Assembly: GCA_034440615.1 (NCBI GenBank)
Contig: JAOTOM010002285.1
Coordinates: 1-64,000 of the forward strand
Direction of reading: 5' to 3'
Origin: Ashinkailepas kermadecensis
Lineage: Eukaryota > Arthropoda > Thecostraca > Neolepadidae
DNA length: 64,000 nucleotides
Positions 44,807 to 57,500 of the stretch are shown here, one piece after another; the first letter of the stretch is position 1, and each line of letters starts with the position of its first letter. The notes below the pieces were generated by a model. That model was given only the letters and a program-made list of their open reading frames with translations. It did no database searches and was not told the origin of the DNA. The translations under genes and the position numbers were made by a program.

Positions 44807-46663
44807 CTAAATGTTCTGCGTTCCCGCCCTAACTTCCTCAGGTGCTTGGCTACGCGGCCGTGACCGAGGGCTGCCAATCTCGGAAGGGGACACCGCTCCT
44901 GGGAGAGCTCGCTTCGTCGTGCGATTGGAAGCTGGGGAGCCAATCGGGAGGTGAGCAGCTCGACGCGCGGGAGGGGCGACAGGTGGCCCCATCGCGGTCG
45001 AGACTGGTGGTGATGGTGGAGGGGTTGCGGTTGGACGTGGGGTTCTGGATTCCGGACTCGAGTGAGCGGAATCACGTCGGGTTGTTCGTCCTCGTGCTCC
45101 CAGGTCAGGGGCTCCTAGGTGTACCGCGACTCCAGGTGGTCGGGTCGTGGGTGCAGCTGCCGTGGGATGTATGGAGGTCAGGGAGAGAGAGCGGGAGGTG
45201 AACTTGGATGCTGGGGGTTGGCAAGAGGATGTGTTGGTAATGGTTGTGTTCGAGGTGCGAGATATGGATGTGGGTGGTAGGGATTTTGGCACATTCGATG
45301 GTACTGTGGAACGTGAGGATGTCGGATTGGAGGCGGATGTGAGTGTGGAAAGGTTGGATATGGGTTGGGCATCGGTGGATAGGGTTGAGGGAATGGGAGC
45401 ATCAGGCAGGGAGGAGGTGGAGCGGCTGGGTTTGGAGGTAGTGGTGGGGCGTGTGGAAGGTGGGGGGTAGGTTGGAGGGCGGATGGGGAATAGGAGGTGG
45501 GGATTTCGAGGTAGATGGGGAGGGGCTGGGCCTGGGCGGAAAGGACCGGGGGAGCCTCTTTGACCGTTGGACAAGCGTCCACGCCCCACCCTCGGGTGTT
45601 GGTCGGGAGGTGGCCTCTGGTGGTGGAACGGCGTCACTCGTGGACGGTGGAACCTCGGTCGCATCAGTGTCGCATTGGCTTGGGGGACCTTGACTAGCTT
45701 GCGACGCAGGGGAGCTCCAAAGGAGCGAAGGAGGGCTGTTAATTGTGCGATCAGCTCAGAGGCCCTGTCGGGCTGTGCGTGTTGTGATACATACATGCTA
45801 TTTTTAACTTTGGATGCGTAAGATATTTTAGGATGAGTCTGTTCGTAATGATCTCTTGCTTCCCGAAACGATACTTTTTGTGTATGTTTGATATAAATTA
45901 TTTCTTTCTCTCTGATGTAAGTCGGACAAGTTCGGTCGAAAGAAGTATGCGGATCCTGACCTGCGCCACAGTTCGCACAATAGGGGGTCTCCGAGGTGCA
46001 GTTCTCGCTGGCATGTTCGTGCGAGGCGCAGTTGGCACACGCAGGGCGATTCCGGCAGAATTTGTTGGTATGACCGAACTTTTGGCACTTGAAACATCTC
46101 ATGGGATTCGGGAGAAACACACGGACTTTTACACGGACGTAACCTATACGTATTTCAGGGGGAATGTCTGTGGTGTTAAATGTTAAAATCACGTTGTTTG
46201 TTGTGATCATTTCAGAGCCTCTCCTTGCTTTCATCTTCCTTGCCTCAGTCACTCCAAACTCCGACAAGCCATCCACAATCTCCTCCTCCGGCACTTCCCT
46301 CAAGTCAAAGCAGTTGATAATGCCTCGTGAACTATTTTTTGTTCTGTGGGGTTCAATGGTGATTGGAATAATCTCGTCGAATCTACTTTGATTTTTTCGG
46401 ACGCTGTATCTAAACTCGGACATTTTTAATGCGCTCTCTGCCTCTCCTGCCCTTGCAAATTCTACCTCCAAGGCGCCATCCTTCAATTTTTCGCAGCGTA
46501 CAATTTTTCCAAACCGGTCACACCCGTCTCGCCTCTGAAAGGGTGATAATGAGGCGAGACACATCGATTTTCCTCGAAAGATAAGTACACGTGGGGTAGA
46601 ATAGTGTTTTGTCTGGTCTCCACGGGAGAGACCAGGGGTGTTGTTTTGTATAATGGTTGCCAT
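44807..46663 (-). CDS. Element E ORF1, gag-like zinc-knuckle protein
   Basis: 618 residues from the ATG at 46663 (MATIIQNNTPG); the frame is open further upstream, but that part is leader shared with other elements. RRM-like region, then CFKCQKFGHTNKFC, CANCASHEHASENC and CANCGAGQDPHTSFDRTC, FREARDHYEQTHPK and LIAQLTALLRSFGAPL. From about 45715 to about 45475 the frame differs from that of its relatives: the conserved TPEGGAWTLVQRSK lies in another frame of the same DNA, so two compensating indels replace about 80 residues. The Pro/Ser-rich tail and terminal KRALPGAVSPSEIGSPRSRP are back in frame. Confidence 0.9.
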   Translation of the reverse strand: MATIIQNNTPGLSRGDQTKHYSTPRVLIFRGKSMCLASLSPFQRRDGCDRFGKIVRCEKLKDGALEVEFARAGEAESALKMSEFRYSVRKNQSRFDEIIPITIEPHRTKNSSRGIINCFDLREVPEEEIVDGLSEFGVTEARKMKARRGSEMITTNNVILTFNTTDIPPEIRIGYVRVKVRVFLPNPMRCFKCQKFGHTNKFCRNRPACANCASHEHASENCTSETPYCANCGAGQDPHTSFDRTCPTYIREKEIIYIKHTQKVSFREARDHYEQTHPKISYASKVKNSMYVSQHAQPDRASELIAQLTALLRSFGAPLRRKLVKVPQANATLMRPRFHRPRVTPFHHQRPPPDQHPRVGRGRLSNGQRGSPGPFRPGPAPPHLPRNPHLLFPIRPPTYPPPSTRPTTTSKPSRSTSSLPDAPIPSTLSTDAQPISNLSTLTSASNPTSSRSTVPSNVPKSLPPTSISRTSNTTITNTSSCQPPASKFTSRSLSLTSIHPTAAAPTTRPPGVAVHLGAPDLGARGRTTRRDSAHSSPESRTPRPTATPPPSPPVSTAMGPPVAPPARRAAHLPIGSPASNRTTKRALPGAVSPSEIGSPRSRPRSQAPEEVRAGTQNI

Positions 46664-47326
46664 GTGTTGTATGTTTTGTTTCGGCTCCTCGGGCGCCCCA
46701 CCACGGAGGGGCCCAACGGGGGGGGACGCCTGGGCCCCCCGGACGGGAGGACGCCAGGCGCCCGAAGAGCTATACGGGGCGGGCGGCGCCTTCGCCCGGC
46801 CGGGAGAGAGAGACTCACCACCCCGACCGGGATCCAGCGCCGCCCACCACTTGACCCCAGCCGGCCGGGTCGGCAGACACTGGGGAGAACCCCAGGCCCC
46901 CGGCCCGAGGCGACCAGCCACTTGGCCCGCGTGAGGCCCCACGGGCCCGCCCGCCCCTCCGGGATATCGGGACCAAAGAGGTGTGTTGGTCCCCCGTCAC
47001 AACTAGCACCGTGCGACGGGGGACCTCAACCTCCAGGACTCCGTCAACCCCGGGGGCGGGCCTAGGGGGCGCGGCTACCCCGATAAAACTTAGCTGGAGG
47101 GCAGGACCGGGGAAGTTGTCCTACCTGCTCATGATAGGGAGAGTTGGTGTTGCATGGTCAGGTGAAGGAGATGGATGTTGAGATGAGATGGGCATTGGAA
47201 TGGGAGCGTATGGATGGAAGGACGAGTGAGGCACTCTTAGTCTCACCCCTCGCCGGTAAGATGGTCGCCGGGTCATTGGGGCACGCAATCCCCCCCACCA
47301 CGGAAAGGTGGTGCCTCGTCGGGGGG
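46664..47326 (-). promoter_or_regulatory. Element E 5' leader
   Basis: 663 bp, near-identical to those of C, C' and H. A short deletion relative to the others occurs around 47262-47270. The 5' hairpin lies at about 47290-47326. Confidence 0.8.
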
Positions 47327-47384
47327 CTGTGTTGATAAATTCCCAAAGTTGAGTTTGTTGGTAGTATTAGATGTCTTGGTTGTC

Positions 47385-48280
47385 GTGGATTGGGGTTTAG
47401 GGGCGCGTCGACATCCAGGGTCATTTTGCGCCCATAACTATTGTGATCAATCTACGGTGCTACTATAATAACGTGTTTTTAATATTCACGGATGGCGGTA
47501 TATCACCTCAAGGCCGGCTTGTCAAAGGAAGGTAAAAATATTCCCAGACGCGACGACATCAGAGTCTGCTTCCCGATTAGCACATGTAAAGAAGTGTCAG
47601 CACTCACGCTGTCCTAATAACTGACGTCGTAGAGGTTCTAACAGTACACCAGCCTACTAAAACATGGATTCACGGTAAGCGGGTTAGGTGCAGCAAGTGG
47701 ACATAAAGGTCTTGATCATCACCGGTCAGCATGTAACTGTGTGTTGCGAAGGTATGACCGATTCTCAATCGGCAGAGTATCACTTCTTCCCGTCGTTTGG
47801 TTCGATTCAGGATCCACTTTCCTAATATCGGTTTTAAAACCTTGAGCTTACTACACTTTGAGTTCCAGTTTCTTTGCCATTCGGACTGTATATTTGACAA
47901 TATAGTAGGGATAGGTCCCTTGGAGGGAGCCGTAGATGACCACACCGACTATTGCTGGGGTGTTTGGCGTTTGTGCAGCTTCATTAGTCACATGGCTGGG
48001 AATCAAGCAGAACACGATATTCTGTCGATGTCATGTAGGGATTTCACGATTTTGAGAATCCTCCGAACAAGTCGGTTATCCTGGTTAAAGGTTTTCAATG
48101 CCATGAGACTGCTCAAAGAGTCTGTGAAAATCACGTGCTTTATGGACCGCTCTTGCTGTATAAAGTGGAGGGCTTGCAATTGGCATAGAATTGAGTAAAG
48201 GCGAGTTTGTGTCAGAACTGTGTCTGACTAAATCCACACCAAGTTGAGTTTGGGTCTGTGTAGAATCGAACATTCTTGGG
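47385..48280 (-). pseudogene. Indel-ridden 3' fragment of element E
   Basis: About 890 bp repeating 48285-49210 (hairpin, RNase H C-terminus) in the same orientation. It has many one- to several-base insertions and deletions, for example near 47575, 47650, 47690, 47805 and 47940-48000. The first 170 bp are nearly clean. Only short frames (47670-47945, 48085-48273) survive. Dense indels without matching substitutions suggest an unpolished read segment or a collapsed repeat. Confidence 0.75.
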
Positions 48281-48284
48281 TGGT

Positions 48285-50995
48285 GGATTGGGGTTTAGGG
48301 GCGCGTCGACATCGAGGGTCATTTTGCGCCCATAACTATTGTGATCAATCTACGGTGCTACTATAATAACGTGTTTTTAATATTCACGGATGGCGGTATA
48401 TCACCTCAAGGCCGGCTTGTCGAAGGAAGGTAAAAATATTCCCAGACGCGACGACATCAGAGTCGTTCCCGATTAGCACATGTAAAGAAGCGTCAGCACT
48501 CAGCTGTCCTAATATCTGACGTCGTAGAGGTTCTAACAGTACACAGCCTACTAAAACATGGTGCACGGTAAGCGGGTTAGAGCAGCGTGGACATAAAGGT
48601 CGATCATCACCGGTCAGCATGTAACTGTGTGTTGCGAAGGTATGACCGATTCTCAATCGGCAGAGTATCACTTCTTCCAGTCGTTTGGTTCGATGCGAGG
48701 ATCGCCACTTTCCTAATATCGGTTTTAAAACCTTGAGCTTACTACACTTTGAGTTCCAGTTTCTTTGCCATTCGGACTGTATATTTGACAATATAGTAGG
48801 GTATAGGTCCCTTGGAGGGAGCCGTAGATGGACCACACGGCCATTGCTGATGGCGTGTTTGGCGGTTATATCAGCAGCTTCATTTCCCGCGAGTCCGACA
48901 TGGCTGGGAATCCAGCAGAACACGATATTCCTGTCGATGTCATGTAGGGATTTCACGATTTTGAGAATCCTCCGAACAAGTCGGTTATCCTGGTTAAAGG
49001 GTTTCAATGCCATGAGACTGCTCAAAGAGTCTGTGAAAATCACGTGCTTTATGGACCGCTCTTCCTGTATAAAATGGAGGGCTTGCAGAATGGCATACAA
49101 TTCGGCAGTAAAAATCGATGTTTGTGTCGGTAAACAAAAAGATCGAACACTGTGTCGACTGACGTAAGCACATCCAACACCAGAGACTGACTTTGAGCCG
49201 TCTGTGTAAATCCGCGAAAATTCGTGACATTCATGTATTTTTTCCAATGCCAATATGCGGAGTTCCTCCGGGTTTGTATTTCCTTTCTTTGAGCAAGACA
49301 AGGTCACGTCAGTTTGTACTGGGACAACGTGCCAAGGGGGAGTACTCGGCATAATAGCACGTGCTACACAACGTGGCCTGATATTACAGTCACGAAGGAT
49401 CGAAGCCATACGAGTGGAAAACGGTAATCCACGCTGATGAGCCCTGGGACGTGCTCTTGATGTCCCTGAGAATATCCACTGATATGCTGGATGTTTCCGG
49501 TTTTGAGCAACATTGCATGCGTATCTCGCGCCTAATAACTTACGGCGTAGCGCAAGAGGTGGCTCGTCTACTTCTGCCATTATACTTTTAGCCGGTGAAG
49601 TGCGAAAGGCTCCAGTAGCGATGCGAAGAGCTGCATTGTGGATGACATCAAGACAACGCTTGGTTGTGGCACACGCTCCGTCATAAATAAAGCATCCATA
49701 GTCAATTTTTGAACGCACCAGAGATCGATACATAAGAAGTAAGACATGTCTGTCTGCGCCATACGAACATCTGGAGACAGTTCTCATCACTTGCAGTCTC
49801 TTTGCGCATTTCTGCGCAAGATCGTTGATGTGGGTTCTGTATGTCAGTCGACGGTCAATCCACACACCTAAAAACTTTGCAGCTGGTTTGAAAGGAATGC
49901 GGTTCCCGTTCATCATAATCACCGGATCGGTGCAAGAATGTTTGCGGCAAAAGTGAACAGCACTGGTTTTCGATGTCGACATGGCGAAGCCCGTTCTGTC
50001 ACACCAATCCTGCACCTTCCGGACAGCCAGTTGAAGTTGTCTCTCTACCGAGTGTACAGTACGCGAAGAACACCAAATGGTAAAATCATCTACGAATAGT
50101 GCTTTTCCTATTGAAGTTGGCAGTGAGAAGCCCAAGTCGTTGATGGCAATAGCGAACAAAGCGACACTCAGCACACTTCCCTGCGGAACTCCGTCAACTT
50201 GTTGGAATGTGCCAGAGAGGAGACCTCCTACTCTGACACGAAAAGTTCTTGCAGCTAAAAAATTTGTCAAGAAAAACCCCATGGAGCCTCTGATACCCAT
50301 GAGGTGCAACGTCATGAAAATACCGTGTCGCCATGCAGTATCATATGCTCCGTCAATATCGAAAAATATCGCAGCTGTGTGGCACTTCTTCCTAAAACTA
50401 GAGCGCACAACAGAGTCCAGTGTTAAAACGTGGTCAAACGTGCAGCGGTGTTTTCGAAAGCCACTCTGTATCACAGTGAGGAGATTGTTGCGTTCTAGAA
50501 ACCACATTAGTTGGACATTCACCATTTTTTCAAACAATTTACATAAGCAGCACGTTAACGAGATGGGGCGATAATGCAGTGGGTCCGTACCTGTTTTATT
50601 TGGCTTGCGTATAGGTACTACGACTGCCTTCCGCCACGAGGATGGAAATGTGCCCGTTGTCCACACGCTATTCAGTGTATCCAGGAGTGTTTCTAAAGCT
50701 TTTGTTGGCAAACGTTTGATAATATCATTGTGCAATGTATCTGGGCCCTCTGCCACACTCTTCAGAGAGCTGACAGCTGCAGTCAGTTCGGAAATAGTAA
50801 ATGGAATGTTGTATTCAAGGAGGTCTGTAGTTGAAAAATCAATGGCGCGCGCCTCGCATCGAGCCTTGTATCTTGAGAAGAGCACACTATTATTATTTTT
50901 CGATCGTGCTGATAAAGCCCGTCCGATCTCGTCGGCTACTTCTTCCGGGTCGATTATGTCTCGGCCAGCCATGTGCAAGGTGGAGAGTGGAAGTG
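48285..50995 (-). mobile_element. 5'-truncated second copy of element E (E')
   Basis: Holds the 3' hairpin and an 864-residue open frame (48384-50978) from MAGRDIIDPEEV through RT (GVPQGSVLS, FVDDFTIW), RNase H and the Cys/His end. By eye there are about ten amino-acid differences from E over this length, several at conserved positions (HRST to HRCT, VRLM to VQLM, FMKL to FMTL), so E' is the degraded partner of a recent pair. It stops at 50995 directly against the tail of element G. Confidence 0.88.
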
Positions 50996-51119
50996 ATTGA
51001 TTGATTGATTATTAGGGTTTTAGGGTGCGTGAACCCCAATTGGGTTATTTTGCACCCATAACAAGGTTAATTCAGCTCTTCAAATCCGGAGAGCAAAATA
51101 TATGGCACTAGTTCATGAT
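50996..51119 (-). other. Element G 3' UTR with covarying hairpin
   Basis: Coding strand: TTATGGGTGC, AAAAT, AACCC(AATTG)GGGTT inner stem, CACGCACCC, TAAAACCC, then ATCA repeats. The outer stem is GGGTGC/GCACCC instead of GGGCGC/GCGCCC, and the inner stem starts AAC/GTT instead of GAC/GTC: both are compensatory changes. Confidence 0.85.
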
Positions 51120-54100
51120 CTAACCAGGTGTGTATATTATTTGGAAACCTACATCCGCAAGGAAACAAAAAACTGCTCTATTTTGGACAAATCTGGAATT
51201 ATCGCCGAGTAAGTCCACCATCCTCAGAGTGTTAGAGCCACGTCCGAAATGGCGCCTGCGTTCTTCTGTGTAGTTCTGGCAAGATACCAGTACATGGCGC
51301 ACGGTCAGCACTGCATCACACTTCATGCATTTGGGCCTTTCATCCCCGCACAATAAGTACCTATGAGTAGATAGCGTGTGTCCAATTCTAAGGCGACAGA
51401 GGGCTACCTCGTCCCTTCTACTTTGGCTGAAAGACGATGGCCACAGCGCTAAGTGTGGTTTAATTTCTTTTAATTTGTTGGACTCCACTTGGCCCCATCT
51501 GTTCTGCCACTGTTTGAGAAGAAATGATGAAATAATTGAGTAGTGGTCACTGGCTGGGAGTGGAAGCACGCGTCGACATGCTGCTTGTGCTGCACGCCTT
51601 GCAGCCTGATCGGCGAGTTCATTGCCATGGATTCCGACATGTGCTGGGATCCAGCAAAGTGTTACTTGTTTTCCCATACGATGTAGCGAAGTAAGTTGAT
51701 ATAAAATGTCTCGTACAATGACATGTTGTTGGTTGAAACTACGCAATGACAGAAGACTGCTCAGAGAATCCGTCAGGATAACATGAAAATCCTCGTCGTC
51801 GACCTCGATGTATGCAAGGGCTTTGCTAATGGCTATTAACTCGGCTGTGAAGACAGTGGCATGTGAAGGCAGGGGGAAGGATCTCGTAATAGATCCTCTC
51901 ACGAACGCGCTACCCACACCGGTGTCAAACTTCGAGCCATCTGTGTATGTGATAATGAAGCCACGGTATGCTGAGGAAATGTGTTCTAATGAACATGATA
52001 GTAGCTGCGAGTATGCTGACCGTGGGAGAGGTGCGAAATGCTCCGGTAATTATTCGCAATGCAGCGTGGTGTATCGGATCTAAGATACGTTTTGCGGTAG
52101 CACACGCGCCGTCGTATATAAAACATGCATAGTCCAGTTTGGAACGAATAAGACTGCGATATAGCAGGTGCAGAGTCCTTCTATCAGCCCCATATGAAGT
52201 TCGAGAAAAACACTTCATTATATTCATGGTTTTGAAGCACTTGTCTCGGAGCGTTTTTATGTGTTCTCTGTATGAAAGACGATTGTCAAGTTGCACACCG
52301 AGAAAGCGAGCCGATGGTACACATGGAACGTCTTGCCCGTAAAGTCTTAACTTCATGTCCGGACAGTGGCGACGACGACGACAGAAATGAACTGCTGATG
52401 TCTTTGCAATAGAAAATCTGAACCCATTCAGGCGACCCCACTTTTCGAGGTGAGAAATTGCGAGTTGCAGCTGTCGTCCCATGAGAGGGGTTGACGAGCT
52501 GCATGTCCAGATAGTAAAATCGTCAGCGAAAAGCGATCGTCCGATTGATGAAGGTAGCGAGCTGCCGATGTCATTTATTATGAGTGAAAACAGGGACGTA
52601 CTCAAGACGCTGCCTTGAGGAACTCCTTCAACCTGTTGTAGCCAGCTTGAAAACTGGTTGCCGTCGCGGACACAGAACTCTCGATTTGTCATGAAGTTTT
52701 TCAAGAACGTGCTCAGAGATCCACGAATTCCATACTGATGAATCTTCCGCAGAATACCGTGTCGCCAAGCAGTGTCAAAAGCGGTCTCAATATCGAAAAA
52801 CACGGCTCCCAGGTGTCTATGTTTCGCAAAAGCTGTTCGAACTTCGGTGTCGAGCCGTAAAATATGGTCTATCGTGCTGCGGTTTTTCCGAAACCCGCAC
52901 TGGTCGTTGGATAACACGTTCTGGCTCTCTAAGAACCACGTAAGTCGGAGACTAACCATTTTTTCCATTAACTTACTCAATGATGACGTCAGTGATATTG
53001 GGCGATAATTAGTAGGGTCATCGCCACTTTTACCGGGCTTTAACAATGGTATTATGATTGCTTTCCGCCAGGCTGATGGAAAGTAACCCCTGTCCCAAAT
53101 TATATTGAAAATCGTGAGAAGTGTATATTTTGCGCATGTTGGTAAGTGCTTCAACATTTCGTTGTGGACACCATCTGGTCCTTCGGACACGCTTTTTAAT
53201 CCACTAATTACGTAGTTCAGTTCGGCTTCAGTAAACGGTAAATTGTACACAAGTTGTTCTGATGTAATACAACTGATGTCTTTCCTCTGACACCGGGCAC
53301 GGTGCTGCAGGAAAGTTGGGTCAGAAGGCTCACTGCGCTTTGCTATGACATGTGCAATGTGATTGGCTACATCGCCCGGATCCATTATTACATTTCCTCC
53401 AACGCGAAGAACTGGCAGTGGGACTCAGGAGAACTTTCCCGAAATCCTCTTAATGCGGGACCACACTTCGGATGCCGATGCAGTTCGACTCAGTCCGCCT
53501 ACGTATGCTCGCCAGGATGTGCGTTTTGCGGCACGTATGGTGCGTCTGGCTAGTGCTCGGGCCTGTTGGAACTCTAGCATGTTAATCGTATCGCTATGCT
53601 TACTGAAATTTTTAAGGGCTCGCTTGCGAGCGCGGATAGCCTTTCCGCATTCGTCAGTCCACCAGGGGACTGGAATGCGACGTGGGGTTCCAGAGGTACG
53701 TGGAATGCACATATCAGCGCACTGGAGTATCCGTGATATAAAATCCTCGACGGTGGTACAATGGTTCTCAATGTCAGGTGTAAAAGCTGTCTGTATCTCA
53801 GATTCAAAACGAGCCCAGTCTGCCTTCTTTAAATTCCAGCGTGGTGGCCGTGCTCCCAAAACTACGCCTCTCTGAAACGTTAGCCACACCGGATAGTGGT
53901 CGCTTCCGAGGCAATCGTCGTCAACTGACCACTCGAATTGATGGGTCAGTTGGGGGCTGGCAAGGCTTAGGTCTAAAGCTGACATCCGCCCCGATGGTAG
54001 AGTAATATGTGTATGTGCACCTGTGTTTAAAACGCATAGCGGCTCCTGCAGGATTAAATCCCCCAGTATTCGGCCCCGTGTGTTGATGTCTGGGCATCCC

Positions 54101-54376
54101 CAAACGGTGTGGTGAGCGTTAAAGTCACCCAGTAGTAGCAATGGTGGTGGAAGCTCGGCAAGTAGATGTTTCAGCTCCACAGCAGGAAACCTGGCTCCTG
54201 GGGGCAGATATAGGGAGCACAGGCTAATGTGGGTGTCGCGAAGCGTTACCTGCGCTGCGGTTGCCTGAAGAGTGGTTCGTAGGGGCAGCTCGCGTGCTGG
54301 TACACTGTGGTGTACAGCAAGCAAGACCACCCCCCGTGAGTTATTTTCAGGGCGAACGTCGCTGCGGAACACAGTG
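51120..54376 (-). pseudogene. Element G ORF2, 3' part
   Basis: From the FRSDV block after KGYTV: VLLAVHHSVP, SLYLPPG, LLGDFNAHHTVWG, SDHYPVW; an in-frame TGA near 53424; RT blocks YRPISLTSSLSK, QCGFRKNRSTIDHI, GVPQGSVLSTSLF and FADDFTIW. After GAFRTSPTVSIL, about 115 codons of the RT-RNase H connection are missing with a frameshift near 52015. RNase H follows in another frame: YTDGSKFDTG, FTAELIAISKAL, LTDSLSSL, HVGIHGNELADQAA, and a C-terminal CMKCDAVLTVRHVLVSC. Inactive. Confidence 0.9.
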
Positions 54377-54392
54377 TAGCCTTTAACCTTGA

Positions 54393-54501
54393 TGATGAAA
54401 TGGTGCTTAGGGGCGCGTCGACTGCAATGGTCATTTTGCGCCCATAACTGCGTTTATAGTTAATCTACTATGCTCCCATAGTAGTCAGTAGTGAATAGTC
54501 T
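54393..54501 (-). other. Element H 3' UTR and terminal hairpin
   Basis: Coding strand: TTATGGGCGC, AAAAT, GAC...GTC, GACGCGCCCC, TAAGCACC, short ATTTCATCA tail. Close to the C' 3' end. Confidence 0.85.
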
Positions 54502-57500
54502 TCAGGGGCGGCGATATATAACTTCAAAACGTGCTTGCTGAATGAAAGTAAAAATGTTTCCAGACGATACAACCCCAGAGTCATTGTTTAGTAGCATTCG
54601 TAAAGTGTCAATGTTTACCCGTCCTAAAATCTGGCGTCGGAGAGGGTCCAGCAGTACACAATCTACTAAAACATGATACACGGTAAGCGGGTCCGAACAG
54701 CGTGGGAAAGACCTCATTGCCCAGAGACTGCTCAGGGAGTCAGTAAAAACGACGTGATTTATGGACTGGTGATACTGAATATGATAAAGCGATTGCAAAA
54801 TGGCGTAAAGTTCAGCGGTAAAGATCGACGCCTGCTTCGGTAAACAGAAGTAACCAATACCACGTCGACCAACATACGCGCATCCCACGCCGGAAGGAGA
54901 CTTGGAGCCGTCTGTGTAGATGCGGGAGAACTCACGGTACTGGTGTAGTTTTTCTAACGCAAGCATGCGGAATTCTTCGGAGGTTACATTTCCCTTCTTT
55001 GAATGGGACAAAGTGAGGTCAGTCTGCACTGGGATAACCTTCCAAGGGGGATGCTCGGAGTGATAGCGCGTGTCATAGAGCTTGGTCTAATATTGCATTT
55101 GCGAAAGATAGAAGCCATGCGCCAAGAAAATGGCAAGCCACGCTGATTACTGGTTGACCGACGTGGCGGTAATGACCTCGAAAATATCCATTTATATGCT
55201 GGATGTTTCCGGTTCTGTGCGACCTTACATGCATATCTCGCTCCCATTAGCATACGGCGTAACGCAAGGGGAGGTTCATCGGTTTCGGCCATCAGACTAC
55301 CGGCTGGAGAAGTACGGAAAGCTCCAGTAGCAACACGAAGGGCTGTATTGTGTATAACGTCCAAACGGCGTTTCGTTGTGACACACGCTCCGTCATAAAT
55401 AAAACATCCATAGTCAATTTTAGAGCGTACTAGCGATCGGTACATGAGAAGTAAAATAGACCTGTCTGCTCCATAGGAGCATCTGGAGACAGTGCTCATC
55501 ACCTGAAGTCGTTTTGCACATTTTTGTACAAGATCATTGATGTGGGTGCTGTATGTTAGTCGGCGGTCCATCCATATACCTAGGAACTTGGCGGCTGGCT
55601 TGAATGGGATATGGCGTCCGTTCAGCATAATCATGGGGTCATTACAAGAGCGTCTGCGGCAGAAGTGGACAGCGGTGGTTTTCGATGTAGACATGGCGAA
55701 ACCGGTTTCGTTGCACCAGCCCTGCACCTTCCGGACAGCAATCTGGAGTTGCCTCTCTACCGTGTGCACAGAGCGCGAAGTGCACCACATGGCGAAGTCA
55801 TCCACGAATAGGGCCTTCCCTATGGAAGTCGGCAGTGAACTACCCACATCGTTGATCGCTATAGCAAATAATGCTACACTCAGCACGCTTCCCTGCGGGA
55901 CTCCGTTGACTTGTGAGAACGTACCAGAGAGGGAGCCTCCTATTCTAACCCGAAACGTTCTGGAGGATAAAAAATTAGTCACGAAGAACCCCATGGAGCC
56001 TCTGATACCCATATTGTGTAGCTTCATCAGGATGCCGTGGCGCCATGTCGTGTCATATGCGCCGTCAATGTCAAAAATACTACAGCTGTATGGTGACGCT
56101 TCATAAACCCAGAGCGCACAACGGAGTCGAGTGTTAAAATATGGTCAAGTGTGCTACGGTGTTTTCGAAAGCCACTCTGTATCATAGTAAGACAATTGTT
56201 ATGTTCCAAAAACCACATCAATCGGACATTCACCATTTTCTCAAACAGTTTACACAGGGAGCAAGTAAGCGAGATGGGTCGGTAGTGCATTGGATCCTTC
56301 CCCGATTTATTTGGTTTCCGTATGGGCACAATAATTGCCTCCCGCCACGAAGATGGAAAGGTGCCTGATGTCCACATTTCATTTATGGCTTCCAAGAGTA
56401 TTCCAAGAGCAGTCGCTGGTATATGCTTGATTATATCATTATGTAGAGTGTCCGGGCCCTCTGCCACACTCTTGAGTGCGCTAATTGCTGTAGTTAGTTC
56501 AGAGACTGAAAATGGTACGTTGTACTCGAGGATGTCTGTCGTGGAAAAGTCAAGAGGGCGTTCCTCGCTCCGAGCCTTATGTCTTAGAAATAGTGCGTTA
56601 GTAGTATTTGCCGAGCGTGCGGACAAGGCACATCCTATTTTGTCGGCCACTTCTTCTGGGTCGATGATGTCTTGTCCGGCCATGTGTAGGACGGGGAGAG
56701 GAACTGGGGCTAGTTTTCCAGAGAAGCGCTTAATTCGAGACCATACAGTTGACAAAGATGTGGAGCGATTTAACGTGTTGGCGTACGTCTTCCATGAGTC
56801 TCGTTTCGCCTCGGCGATAGTTCGTCTAGCGAGCGCTCGGGCTTTGCGAAAAGCTATTAAATTATATGTGCAACTATTATTATTAAACGTACGAAATGCC
56901 CTCTTCCTAGCACGGATTGCCTCTCGGCACTTCTCGGACCACCATGGGACTGGTACTCGAATCGACGTTCCCGATGAACGTGGAATGTGCCGCTGAGCAC
57001 TCTGCAGAGTCACCGTAGTGAAAGTCTCGATGGAGATGGCCGATTCATCTGAATAGTCGTGGAGTGTGCTTTCGAGGTTCGACTGGAAGGCCTCCCAGTC
57101 GGCTCGGTGGAATAGCCACTTTGAAGGTCGTCGACCAACCGCAACACGACCAACGAAATGTGAGTAAACGGGGAAATGGTCGCTGTTGTGTGGGTCATCG
57201 TCTACAGACCATTCTAGTAAAGGTGCAATTTCTGGACTACAGAGGGTGAGGTCCAGTACGGAGGTTTGCCCAGTTGGTAATGTGAAATGTGTTGGTGTTC
57301 CCGTGTTAAGAATGCAGAGGGAAAATCGCTTATAAAACGCTCCATTGCACGCCCACGGCTTGTAATCATGGTTGAGCCCCACAGAGAGTGGTGAGCATTA
57401 AAATCGCCACACACAATCACCGGTGGGGTGAGCTGAGCCATAGTTTCGGATAGATCTGCAAGTGGGGACGGTCCGCCCGGCGGAAGGTATAGGCTGCATA

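Larger units (their letters stand above)
40946..47326 (-). mobile_element. I-like LINE element E, full length with open ORFs
   Basis: About 6.4 kb: 5' leader (46664-47326), ORF1 (44807-46663), 56-bp gap, ORF2 (41046-44750) and 3' hairpin. The only element here whose ORF1 and ORF2 are both uninterrupted, hence the best candidate for recent activity. A TSD could not be identified because the 3' flank is the homopolymer stretch. A second, 5'-truncated copy lies at 48285-50995. Confidence 0.9.
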
